Positions 1 through 11,008 of a DNA stretch of 64,000 nucleotides are shown here, piece by piece. The DNA is taken from assembly GCA_012934845.2 (NCBI GenBank), contig WNNJ02000004.1, positions 117,322 through 181,321 on the forward strand, read 5' to 3'. The position numbers and the translations under genes were made by a program. The notes under the pieces were generated by a model. It saw only the letters and a list, made by a program, of their open reading frames with translations. It did no database searches and was not told the DNA's origin. The stretch is from Pomphorhynchus laevis. Taxonomy: Eukaryota; Acanthocephala; Palaeacanthocephala; Echinorhynchida; Pomphorhynchidae. Positions within the stretch are counted from its first letter, which is position 1; each line of letters starts with the position of its first letter.

Positions 1-470
1 AACAATGCAAACAGTAAAGGCCTTAATCTCGTACCTCATTTGTCCTATTCCTCCCCACATCTAAATACATCTCATACCTCTTTCTTCTCTTCACGTACTC
101 CTTACTCTACCTCCACCGTATCACTTCTCAATAATTTACATCCTTCCACTCCTGTAACACATGCTCCAAACTATCTTAATTCTTCACTTAGCACCCCTGT
201 CATTCCCACGATTACCTGCTCTTCTGCCTCTATCGTTTTCCTTCGCGCGATCGATGCATTATCATATCTAACTTAAAGCTTCCCGAATCTGCTTCTTAAT
301 GTCGCCTCAATAATGATATATCTGCTTTCATGTCTTTGTTCTCAACCTTTCTTCCTGATGATAATTTATCCCTTTTCAATAATATCGCTCCTGTATCTTT
401 TATCCGTTTAAACAAATCCATTAAATCCAATCATCTTAGTCCTCCACTCCGGAAAATCGTTTTAAAAATG
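1..470 (+). mobile_element. CR1/L2-type LINE fragment (C/T-rich family A, 5' part)
   Basis: The strand is strikingly C/T-rich compared with the surrounding AT-rich DNA. It matches 48560-48845, the 5' region of the LINE at 48.2-52.3 kb, including shared runs such as CTCCTTACTCTACCTCC and TATCACTTCTCAATAATTTA. No complete domain is visible; by position it is the region before the endonuclease. The fragment runs off the left edge of the window and stops before the hairpin at 503-541. I infer a 5'-region remnant of the same family. Confidence 0.55.
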
Positions 471-502
471 TTGCCGAAATACTTCGATAATTATTTCTCA
501 AA

Positions 503-541
503 TTAAAACTGACGATCTAAAGTTTAGATCGTCAGTTTTAA
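503..541. repeat. Perfect hairpin, 19-bp arms, 1-nt loop
   Basis: Arms 503-521 and 523-541 are exact reverse complements around a single G; the core is GACGATCTAAA/TTTAGATCGTC. It sits at the end of the LINE fragment. It is not followed by a T-run and has no gene context that would make it a terminator. Confidence 0.9.
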
Positions 542-707
542 CACACTCAGACGAAAAACATGACACTATGTCATTTAAAGATATTATATAAGAAAGAACA
601 TATTACAGAACCTTGTGGTACACACGAGAAAGAATTAAATGAGTGCGATAGCGAGTTTCCCACTAACGCGAATAGTCCCGTTTGTTAAATGACTACAATT
701 TTTGCAG

Positions 708-799
708 ATGATTTGTTAGAGCTGAAGAAGGAAATTGAGGATCTAAACTCGAATGGTCAAGTTATTTCGCATAAAATTCGGAAGCTGAAAAATACAAAG
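708..799 (+). CDS. Candidate internal exon, charged helical peptide, gene unknown
   Basis: A pyrimidine-rich tract ending TTTTTGCAG is followed by a 92-nt open segment and a donor-like AAAG|GTTATA. It encodes two bases plus 30 codons of lysine/glutamate-rich, probably coiled-coil sequence (DLLELKKEIEDLNSNG...). A second coding-like stretch ends just upstream at about 665-680 (ECDSEFPTNANS), which would leave a very short intron. No family recognised. The block could equally be chance coding potential next to repeats. Confidence 0.28.
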
Positions 800-1119
800 G
801 TTATATGTTAAACGCAACAATTTATTTTAATGCTTGCTGGAAAATTCCGCCCATTTTAATTTTTAGAAAGTTTCATAATAATTTGTCTTATTCGTTCAAT
901 TATAATAACCGTCAAAACGATATTTACTAAAATGTTGAATTTAAGTTATTCATTTCATGTTTAATTTACGAGCACTGGATCAAATTCATTCTTAATCAGC
1001 TTACATAATAAATAGTATATTATAGTTAACTGACAAAGGCACGCCGATAATCAATAAATAACATGCCAGTTGGGTTTCCTTGATCGAAATTATATAACCA
1101 ATGATAATGACTTAATAGG

Positions 1120-2720
1120 AGATTAGATGTTGTTGAACGTCCACGCCCAAACCATGTTGTCTATCTAAGACAATACTTCAAGAACAGTCCCATCCTATCA
1201 GCTCACGGAATATGAGTCGTTTTAATTTTTTAATGGAATAGAGGTCATTAAAATAGGACGGTAAATGGCACAGAACTATCATTATATTTACGCTTAGGTC
1301 GAAATAATGGAAGTCTTCCATTCTATAGGCTACGTATTGTGTCGAAGTGAATATGAAAAAGATCATATAGGGGTTTCGCGATCAAATCGGCGGTACTATG
1401 AAGTAAGACAGGTGGTATAAATTATATGGATCGACTGCTATGAAGTGACAAGTTAGAAAGAGCGCTAGCGACATCTTAAGTAGAAAACGGATATCAGTAT
1501 TGCTATTAGAATTAATGGCAAGAGGAGGATCAATGCCCTCGACAAATTGCTCGGCAAAGTACAAAACAAGAATATGAGCATTCTGTACTGATATGAGCAT
1601 TTTTGACGATTTGTCTCAAATCGTCAAAAACTGTACTATTGCCTTCATCATACAGCGAAGACATACTATATCACTTTACGTTTTATATTTATGTGTATAA
1701 TGTAGTTTTAGATTATATACTGCACGTTTAATAACAGAATCCTAATATCGACGACATAAAGTTCTCTTAGTGATGTACATAGATTACGTATGATTTTGTA
1801 ACAATCAAAATCAAGACTTGCCGAGCGAAAATGTTCCCAAGCAAAATAACGTCTAGATATGAGAAATTTGTAACTGAACGTGAACCATAGAGGAATTGAA
1901 CGATTTTTTAATTTAGTTTTGGGGCATTCATATGAAGCAGGTGGTTGAGTGTTTAGACTACATAACACCAACAACAATCATATACGTAAGTTTCTGGATT
2001 CGTCCAAATGATCTCACTAAGAGAATTGTGAATAGAGAAAAAATTAACTTTGAATACATTTACTTTAAATGAACATGAGGTTTCTTGTGGGAACAAATGT
2101 CTAGACATATAGTCGAGTAATCACTATTTACTATTAGTTGAATAAATTTTTTGTAAACTAAATAAGCTGAAGATGTGTCAAAACAATGTATAGCAAGCAA
2201 AGAAGAACATTTCAACATATGCGTAGGGAAATCAATCGATTGGTACAGACCCAATTCGACAATTCAAAACAGATTTCTACCAAAGGAGCAATACTAAGAA
2301 TAAGTTTGAGTAAGTCGTTCAAAGTAGGGTAAATTAAAGTCCCCCAATACAACACATTCATATTTTTTTGACGAGGGAGAACGATAAATAAGGCCCATTG
2401 TTACGGAAATCGATTTCAATCGAACATCTACCCCAATAGCTTCAGATGTATGATTTTGATCAAGAAAGTTAGCTAGTAGGCGCGACTGTAATAAATTAGA
2501 TACATAAAGAATTACACCACCACCTCTTCTAACTTATCTGTCTAAACGAAATATGCAATATTCGTCGATTTGATTATCTGGATCGGTAACACCGTTTGAA
2601 AGGTACAACTCTACAAACCCTACAATATGAGGGTTACGAAACGATACAATAAGTCAAACTTTATCTGTCTTACTCTACAAGCTACTCCCATTTTACTGCA
2701 TTTTAAAATACAAATTCTCT
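1120..2720 (-). mobile_element. Degraded LINE: endonuclease and RT remnants
   Basis: Read on the minus strand, about 2600-2300 gives an APE-type endonuclease segment with the family signatures RRGGGVILYVS, GLIYRSPSS and VVLGDFNLP in the usual order. This long stretch has a single in-frame TAA, between LDR and VRRGGG. Further 3', about 2250-1130 keeps short open frames with LINE-like sequence (for example ANPLYDLFHIHFDTIRS, resembling the region before the RT palm) broken by many stops. It is an old fragment of the CR1/jockey-like group and distinct from the intact LINE at 53-56 kb. Confidence 0.6.
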
Positions 2721-2904
2721 TTTTAGCTTTTAAAACCTAAATTTTAATTTAAACAATTTGTTAAATGATAGCATCTTTATTATAATTTGATGATTTTTCA
2801 TCTTCGTTATATTTTATTAGTTATATTTTATTTAATATAAATTATATTAAATAATTATATTTTATTTAATATTTTTAATTACCCAATCTTTATATTCTTA
2901 ATAG

Positions 2905-4056
2905 ATATAAGATCAAATAAACTAACTGAGTCTACGTATTTAATATAATTATAAAATTAAATTAAAATTATATAATAAAATAATAAATAATTGTAAATAA
3001 TAAATGATTGCTATAAGATTTTATATAACCTATGCCAAGTTAAAATAAAAGTCAATTTTTATTAATTTATTAATTATATAAGATGTATCAGAATAAGGAT
3101 TATAGGTCATAAGGAGGAACTGCTAAACTATTAGGTTTCGGCCCATAATTCATCGTCCCAACATAGCAGCGGAGCCAAACACGTTCTAATGACGTATTTC
3201 CTCTGATGAGATTTGATTATATAGTATCATTCCAATACAAAGTATATTATTTATTATTCATTCATAAAACGTTTCCGCTTAAGATCCTACATTTATTTTT
3301 TAAATAAAATTTTTTTATTAATTTTTTAAAATAAGTTGTATATTTATCAAATGTCAAACAAAAGCATCTGATCCACAATTTTATGGTAATTTTCATAGAA
3401 TAGAAAAGACATAATTTATTCTATTTAATATATCATAATATTTATATATTCGTATCTTATTCTAATATTTATTATCCATCCATAAAAATTTGCCACTTAA
3501 GAGTTTAAATTTATTCTTTATATTATTGTGTTGATTTATATATTTTACTATTTTCTGCTTGATGTTATTTTTATAGTAACCTAGTTTAAAATATGTATCT
3601 ATTAAATTATTTAAATGATTTTGAAGAAAGCCAATATCATTACATATTGTTGCAATTCTTAAAATTTCATTATTTAATGTATTATATTTTATATTATATG
3701 GTATGCATGAATGCTCATGCAAAAATATGTTTCTTGTAAATTTAAATATGTCATCTTTACGATATAAATTAATAGTAGTTTTAGTTAATGTTAATTTAAT
3801 GTTCATATCTAGATATACACCTTCTTTATCATTAATATTAGTTTTGTTAAGAATAAGGCCACATGGGTAAATTTGTTAGCCTTTAAAATAAAAATTATTA
3901 GAGTTAAATACACATATATCATCAATATATCGAATCATATATATTACATATCTTTATATAATTTATATTTATTTTTTAAACAGTTATCAACAAATTTATA
4001 TTATATAAAAGTTAAAAATAAGTCCGTTATAATTGGCTATTATTACCTTTCATTGG
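2905..4056 (-). mobile_element. Penelope-like RT element, 3' half plus 3' module
   Basis: The minus strand carries the C-terminal part of the reverse transcriptase frame seen best at 40195-41367; 3462-3806 is open for 114 codons (MNIKLTLTKTTINLYRKDD...). It begins abruptly within the PMG motif region near 4056. 3' of the RT it keeps a conserved module, 3083-3180 with TAGGTTTCGGCCCATAA, ending near TAACTGAGTCTACG at about 2920, that recurs at 14.4, 47.4 and, inverted, 5.8 and 62.6 kb. Confidence 0.6.
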
Positions 4057-4390
4057 AATGCATGTTATTCGAATAAAAAGTCTTGTTTTTGATAAATTTT
4101 ACTCATTTGTCATGTTTGAAAAATGTGATAAAATGTGTTTCTTGTGGATTCTTATTTTCGAAAGAAGACAGTAGCTTAAAATATCGTATTACAACATCTG
4201 ATATTATTGTTAAGTTAAAAGCTGCTATGTTCCTTAAAAACGGATGTTCTAAATAGCGATCTTATACAGCTATATTATACTTACAAGAAATTCAAAGGTA
4301 TTCGTATGAATTCTATTTCAATATTCTTAAAACTTGTATTTTGGCTTGATTTTTGTGTTTCAAATGTAAGAAAGTATTTTCGTAAATTTA
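4056..4390 (+). repeat. Two-copy repeat with CxxC zinc-finger-like frame (copy 1)
   Basis: About 320 bp, nearly identical to 17385-17705. In both places it begins exactly where a Penelope-like RT fragment breaks off, after CATTGGAATGCATG. On the plus strand one frame reads KCVSCGFLFSKEDSSLKYR then VKLKAAMFLKNGCSK before a stop, which looks protein-derived with a C-x2-C pair. The same junction at two sites implies segmental duplication or a chimeric element. Confidence 0.5.
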
Positions 4391-5826
4391 AGTTGAGGAT
4401 AAGACAGCGTTATAAAATATACGATAACAGATTGACACAATATTATAGAGTTGAGTACCACATTATTCGTTAGAGCAAACAACTAAATTTCATATATCTA
4501 AATAATTTAATATATTCTAAATATGTTTATTTTGATTTAATTCTAAATTTGCTTTACTTTGACTCTAATTTTAACGATTAGGACGAATTATGTTATTTCA
4601 ATTAGGTTATTTTACAGTTTTAATTGTAAATAATCAATACATATGTAAGAACATCTTAGATTTCTGTGTCTATTAAATTAATTTATACAATGTAAGGAAA
4701 TGTACTCCAGATTTTTTAAACAACTATTATACACAAATATCTAATTATTGCATACACATGTAATGACATATTAAAATATTTGCTGTATATCATGGATATA
4801 TTTTAGGTTGTGTCGAAATACCGCATGTATTTTGATAATTTTAACAAAATATTTAAACGCTATACTTCCTATAAGCAAATCTAGTCACACTGAATTTAAT
4901 CTGAATTTTTAGCTTAATCAACATTAATTAGCTCTCAAATAAGCTAATAGCTGATATTTTCAGCTTTATCTTGACATCTATTTAATCAAGTAAATTTGAT
5001 ATGAACGTTATCATTTAAAATAAAGCTTAATTCTAATTTTTAGCCGTTTAGATATTTGAATTCGCGAGTTTTCAACTGTTATCTTCAAAAATATCGACTT
5101 TAAATGTTTACGCCAAACTTAAAATGCTAAATTTTATGATTACGCAATTTCAAGAAACGAACTTTTAATGTTCTGATAATTGTAAAACCGGATTCTAATT
5201 CGTCAATACAGTGGAAAATTTTAGATTTCAATTGAATTTTGAAGTCAAACATATTTTTTAAATCATGCTTTATATTCCATAGCGTTTTGTAAATAATATA
5301 TTCGATAAACAAATTCGATAACGTTTAAAAGTTTAACAAAATGAAATGAATTTTCATATTTCTTTAATAAAGAAATATGAAAAATATGAAATTTTTTTAT
5401 TTCTTTACCACCATTATTAATTTAATGATGTGCCTTAAACAAATTTTTACAATTTTATAATTTTATTTCTTACGTTTTATGTTTCGAGAGCTTGCATTTC
5501 TTTTAGTCTAAAGTCTTAATAATTAATTTAAGCCTTTACATAGAAAATATTATATTCTTTATACTAAATATTTTGATTTCTTTGATAAAGTTGTATTATT
5601 TGTTGCGTTCCAATTTTTCATTTACTTTAAAATTAAATAAAAAATTGTCACAACATAGAATTGACAAGTATTACTGTATTCGAATAGTCGACGCGAACAT
5701 TCAAATTGAATGATGTTATGAATTGTTGTGAAGAATGATTAGCAACTCTTATCGTAATTTAGCAATTTAAAGAATATCGTTGTAGCAATTTAAAGAATCG
5801 TTTTATCAATTTAATAATGTTGAGTC
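4390..5826. other. AT-rich intergenic DNA, nothing recognised
   Basis: Low-complexity AT-rich sequence. The minus-strand frame 5127-5312 (61 codons) is not recognisable and is the length expected by chance. A small inverted repeat, CATATTTCTTT-AAT-AAAGAAATATG, lies near 5355-5380. Confidence 0.5.
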
Positions 5827-6345
5827 GTGGAATATGGGCCGAAACCTGATAACATAGCAGTTCCTTCTGATGACCTCTAATCCTTATTCTGATACATCGT
5901 ATTTTATTTATTAGTCAATTTATAAAAATGACGTTTATTTTAAATTTCAATTTTTTATTTTAACTTTATTTAAATATTAATTGTATAAAATCTTATATAA
6001 TCATTTATTATGATTATAATATTATAATAATTTTATAATTATTTATATTAGTATTTAACAAAATATTTTTAAAAATATAAAATTTACAATTTATAAATCA
6101 ACAAAATATTATTAAAAATTTATTTAAACTATTAAGCGAAAATTTTTTATGGATAGATAATAAACTTTATGTATTGTATTAGAATTAGGTACACTAATAA
6201 TGGATCATTACAGCTATTTACAATTTAAATTTTAACTTGATATAAATTATATAAATCTTATATAATTATTTATTATTTATCATTATTTTTAATTTATAAA
6301 TGATATAAAATATGTAGACTCAGTGATCTGATCTAATATTATGAA
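5827..6345 (+). repeat. Penelope-like 3' module, inverted, solo
   Basis: Contains GGGCCGAAACCTGATAACA, then CAGTTCCTTCTGATGACC and CCTTATTCTGATACATCG, followed by AT-rich DNA ending at TAGACTCAGTGATCTGATC. This is the reverse complement of the 2905-3180 module. No RT is attached. A further partial copy follows at 6485-6570. Confidence 0.6.
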
Positions 6346-6387
6346 TTTAATATGTAAAATATAATGTATTCTGACTATTCCTATATT

Positions 6388-6474
6388 CTGATATCACCAG
6401 GCCATATTCTGATATGGCCTGGTGATATCAGGATATATATCACCAGGCCATATTCTAAAATGGCCTGGTGATAT
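6388..6474. repeat. Two adjacent GC-containing hairpins (GGCCTGGTGATATC)
   Basis: Hairpin 1: arms 6388-6407 and 6412-6431 are 20-bp perfect complements with a 4-nt loop. Hairpin 2: arms 6437-6451 and 6460-6474 are 15-bp perfect complements with an 8-nt loop and the same core. A further half-copy, GATATGGCCTGGTAAAATA, lies near 6615. Confidence 0.85.
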
Positions 6475-6484
6475 GAGGATATAT

Positions 6485-6630
6485 GTTGGGTCGAGAAATA
6501 AGAGCCGAAACATGATAACATAGTAGTTTCTTCTGATGACCTCTAATCCTTATTCTGATTCATCGTCTGTTATTTATTCTGATTCAGGCCATATTCTGAA
6601 ATTATCTGACCACATTCTGATATGGCCTGG
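6485..6630 (+). repeat. Second partial Penelope-like 3' module
   Basis: Repeats GAGCCGAAACATGATAACA, TTCTTCTGATGACCTC and CCTTATTCTGATTCATCG, about 660 bp after the first copy and in the same orientation, with the hairpin pair between them. Confidence 0.5.
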
Positions 6631-6649
6631 TAAAATAATATGTTTTCAC

Positions 6650-9340
6650 TCTCAGTGAACTGGTATTAACAACATTAAAACTTTGTAGAAAACTCCATTT
6701 AAATAATTTTAAATTAACTTTTAAAATTATTTTTAAATCTCTTTTCTTATACATTGTCAGTGCCCTTATTTATTTCGAAAATGAATTTTCTTCAAAATTA
6801 TTTATTTTTGTGTTGACTTTTAATATCAAACCGTCTAAGTTGTATTATAGCAAATCTCATATTTTACATATAATAAATCTCATGTTTTATCTAATATTTT
6901 ATCTGAATATTAATAAACTGATTTTTTTCAGTTCTTAGAATCTTTCAATTTATAATAAATTTTTTATAATATTTAATATAATTAATTTTAGTCTTAATTT
7001 AATAATTAAATTATAATATTGAATGATCATATTATAATATGATTATAATTGATTATGATTAGTTTGTTTATATTTAAGTAAATTTTATTGTTTTCAATAT
7101 TTAATAGTCTTTTATTATTTATATTTAATATTATTATCTAACGTGTAATTGAATAGCCCGTCCCGATAATTTATAATAAATCATTTATTTCTGATGATAT
7201 TTTACCTTTATAAGAACATAATTTTCTTCTTTGATGTATTGCATTGATTATTAAGGGTGACAATTGTTTAGTACGGCATTTTCATTTTTGCAACTCGGAT
7301 AGATACATCATAGTGTAAACTCATTGCTTGAACATCTATGTGCCATAAACTTCAACGCATTATGAACGTGTCCATTAAGTAGGTCGAAAATTATATAAAT
7401 ATTACGCCTAATCAATTTACGATAATCTCATGGGGTCATCGTTTGGTCGTTAAGTGAATAGCAGCGATCCGTTCAATTTATAATTAGTAAACTTCCAAAG
7501 ATTTCGTGGTCACTCATTAAAGCAACGAATCGGTGATCTAGATGATGTCTATACGGTCGTGCTGCTGTGCTCATTAAATTCGTAAGCGAATCTTCGCGAT
7601 ATTGCTGATTTAAGAATAACACTGATTCAAGATATTGCTGATTAAATATCTTAGGACACATCGAACTCATGTGGTCATTCACTATGTATATGTCATCACA
7701 GAGTGATTCAAATTAGAACTGTGAAATTTCAACAACGCATAATTGAATCAAATGAATCAAAGACAGCAGAAAAAATTAACATTAAATTAAGCGAAGCAAA
7801 ATGTAATTATTAAAACCTTTTTTTATTATTTTTAATATCTAATGAGTCATAATATCAATAATAATGGAAAAATGTTTCTATTACGTAAACATTTTACTTG
7901 TATATTTAATGTAAACTAATCTTTTTTATATTTAACTTATTTATAATTAGAATTTATAAATAGGTTGAAGCAAATTGCTATTTAGTTAATATATTAATTA
8001 TGCAATTGGAAGTTTCATTTTATTAATTAAGAGTAGATGCTTTATTCGTCAATTTGATAGAAAGTTAAAAATTCGAAACAAATACTTTAAAGATTTCTAA
8101 ATTCAGAAACATCTACTGAATATGCAATTATCATTTGTAAAATGAATTTTTTAAACAATAAAATAAAATAATATTGAATGTTATACTATTTAGAAACGTA
8201 GAAGGCTTTTATACCTTTTTATTGATAAAAAGATGTCTACTTTCTAAGTAGAAACAACTGAAGTCTGATGTATTTTAATTCAGATATTTAATCCCGTTTT
8301 TTAACAGCTTGATGCCTAAAAACATGATTTATTTTAATCAGCAAGCGATCATTTCGGATAAACAGGTTTAATCCCATGTTATACGCAATTTTAATTTATG
8401 AAAATAAGGGTCCCGACAATCGAAAGTGTAAGTATTCTTCTTAACCAATATTACGTATCTTGTTTTGTAACAAGGTATAATTTTATAATCGATTAAATAG
8501 TTGTCGGTATTCAAATTGCATTCAAATTTTATATTTGTTGACAAACGAATTCCCAATAAATGAGAATGTTAGCTTGAATACTTAGATGATATGTTTAACT
8601 ACCGAAGGCGATTGGTGGTATCACTTATTAGAATAAATTTTATAATTAAAATATTTTTAATGTTCAAATGTTTACACATTATTTTAAAATTAACACGATT
8701 TAAAAACATTTATACATAAGAGTGTGTATTTTAGTAAAAGATTTTACGCCTATCCTTTTTTAAAACAATTGAAAAATAAAAAGTTATATCTATCGATATT
8801 TACTCTAAAGTTACGACCAGTGTCCATTAAAACTTTTAACGTGTAATTTTAATCCGGTACATCGTTTATTCCAAAATATCAAACATACAGCTAGATCTAA
8901 ATTATATGAAATATGCATCAGAGAGGAACTTATATTGTGACTTATGATTTACACAATTTTACCACAAATATCGAGAATGAAAGTTGTACCATGCTATATT
9001 GAAAAATCATATAAGCAAACTGTGACTACATATTTTATACCATATTTATTACTAAAAAATAAAGATAAATGATTATAAATAATCAATAATTGACCAGTAA
9101 TTATTCTATTATAGTTATATATTATAATGTTATAATATTAAAGTCAAACATCATTTTTTATTATGTACATATTATTTTACTAATTTCTACTTGTAAGCAG
9201 ATAAATAAGATCAGATAACTGTGACTAACTAGGATATTAAAATTTTAAAAAAGATAAATAATAATAAATAATTAATAATTTCATAAGATTTCATATTTTT
9301 GTATCTAAAGTATTTTGTATTAAGTAATTATATTGTATAA
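6650..9340. other. AT-rich intergenic DNA, two unexplained minus-strand frames
   Basis: No family recognised. 7473-7682 (-) encodes 69 residues of non-repetitive, less AT-biased sequence (ending FVALMSDHEIFGSLLIIN) and could be an exon remnant. 8368-8556 (-) encodes 62 residues with no recognisable motif. Near 9190, AGATCAGATAACTGTGACTAAC resembles the terminus of the Penelope-like 3' module. The rest is AT-rich filler. Confidence 0.35.
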
Positions 9341-9356
9341 TAGTTTTGTCAAATAG

Positions 9357-10915
9357 TTAATTTACATTATCTGTATCAGTTGAACTGTCTGTTTCAGTCC
9401 AGCACTCATCGAGATCGACGCCGTTATTATCGAAATCCTCATCAAATGTAGATGATGATTCATCAGAACTTACAAGGCAATTCTAGACGAATTCTATTTT
9501 ATCGACCAGTTTTCCACACGTAACAACCTTCATGCTTGAATATCCAGCTATCATATCGTATTAAATTCCTTCGTGCTACAGCATTGGTCTAGCATGTGAT
9601 TCATTACTTCCTCGCATAGTTGATCAACGTTATCATCATTAGTTAATTTTGTATCAGAAGGCGTTGCCGTTGTCGAATCTGGATGTGTAAGGCTATTTTC
9701 TTGTTTTGCAGTTTCGGTAACAACAGATTTTAGATTTATAGAGGAATCTTCTTCAATAAAATCGATAAACTCCGATACCCATTTAGGGTTGATCTTCATG
9801 TTGACATCGCAGAACGCTTGTATGATTGATAGGAAACAGAATCTGAGCTGCTCCGGTGTTTAAATAAGCCCAGGACGTTGATTACGAAGATGGTATAAAA
9901 TATTCATAAGTTAAACATGAGAGTTACAACCTTTACTTGCTGCAAGTAGAGTGAGTACGATATCTACATAAGCAAACGTGCCACTTCTTCCGATACCAAC
10001 ACTGCAATGAATAACTGGTGAGTGTTCGAAGACATGTTGACTTCGTAATATGCTAAGAAAACGAAGGAAATTTTCAGGACAAGAGGGTTCGCCAAAGTCA
10101 GGCCAATCAGTATAATTGTAATGATGTATATCTCTTATTTCGCCTGTATTGCTTTTAAGAATTTTTAAATTCCTCTTTACAAACGAGTCGTAATTTGTTT
10201 CAGATTGAAGTTCAACAGTCATGTCGATATCGTTCAAAGGCATAATTGCCGTATCTTCTTCGGTAAGATCATCGATCAGTATTTTTTCCATAGTGCACTC
10301 CATTGGAAAATACTGGAAGCATTTGGAATGGCTCTTTTCCACTAACTTATTCAGCATAATAATCGACCGAACGTTTTCTTGCCAAACCATATTCCAAAAA
10401 TGTGAGATCGTGTTCGACAAAGGGCCCTGAGTAAGTATGTATGATCGATTTGCAGGTTTATATCCAACAAAGTTAGCATTAATAAACGATGCTTGACAGT
10501 TTTTAAGCTTTACTAATGTGTTGTCGACTTCTCCATTGCGTTCTAAAAATGGATCTGCATTGTAGTTATATTCACCCGACGGTTCATAGTCACGAGCCCA
10601 TTCATTCGTAAGATTTAAATCTTTTAATTGACTCGGAGCAAGCTCGCGCATATTGGTGGGCATCTGTAATCCATAATTTTTCAATCTTAGGAATTCTCGA
10701 AAATCTTCACACTTTTTATCTCGGTTGATTTGACTGCATATGGATTTTGGTATTAGTTCGTCGGAACCCTTTGTCGGGTTCAGTGATATGCGGGAAACGC
10801 TGGCGGATGAAGGCTCCGTAGGCCCGCTTTCAGAAATATTTAATTCGCGGGCTTCGGCAACTGCTTCTTCGTCTGATTGGGGTAATTCTTTTTGGCCATC
10901 ATCATTCGGACGCAT
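9357..10915 (-). pseudogene. PTP1B/Ptp61F-type tyrosine phosphatase, processed pseudogene
   Basis: The ATG at 10915 opens 334 codons: an acidic, serine-rich N-terminus (about 1-100), then a classical PTP domain with ASFINANFVGYKP, SYILTQGPLSNT, HFWNMVWQ, the WPD loop YTDWPDFGEP and the P-loop HCSVGIGRSGTF, all catalytic residues intact. The frame then meets TAA. Homology continues in the same frame (LMNILYHLRNQRPGLI, a second TAA, TPEQLRFCFLSIIQ), so the second stop falls on the Q-loop glutamine of the family motif GLIQTPEQ. A charged tail follows (NPKWVSEFIDFIEEDSS); near 9557 the frame shifts, a TAG lies near 9487, and an acidic end (SSDESSSTFDEDFDNNG) stops at 9357. The family is normally intron-split but this copy has none. 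Open codons extend about 80 nt upstream of the ATG to the stop of the neighbouring LINE. I infer a decayed retrocopy. Confidence 0.8.
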
Positions 10916-11008
10916 ATGTGTTATCGTGGAGTCAAGAAAATCGTAATCAGGTGTTGAACTGTGAATGCAAACTTCGCGAGGTTCAGGATGGCAAATGTTC
11001 GGATTTAT

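Noticed and set aside
9357-10915. Polydnavirus or other virus-acquired tyrosine phosphatase
   Set aside because: The domain matches the host PTP1B/Ptp61F type with an acidic tail; no viral genes or circle-junction motifs are nearby.
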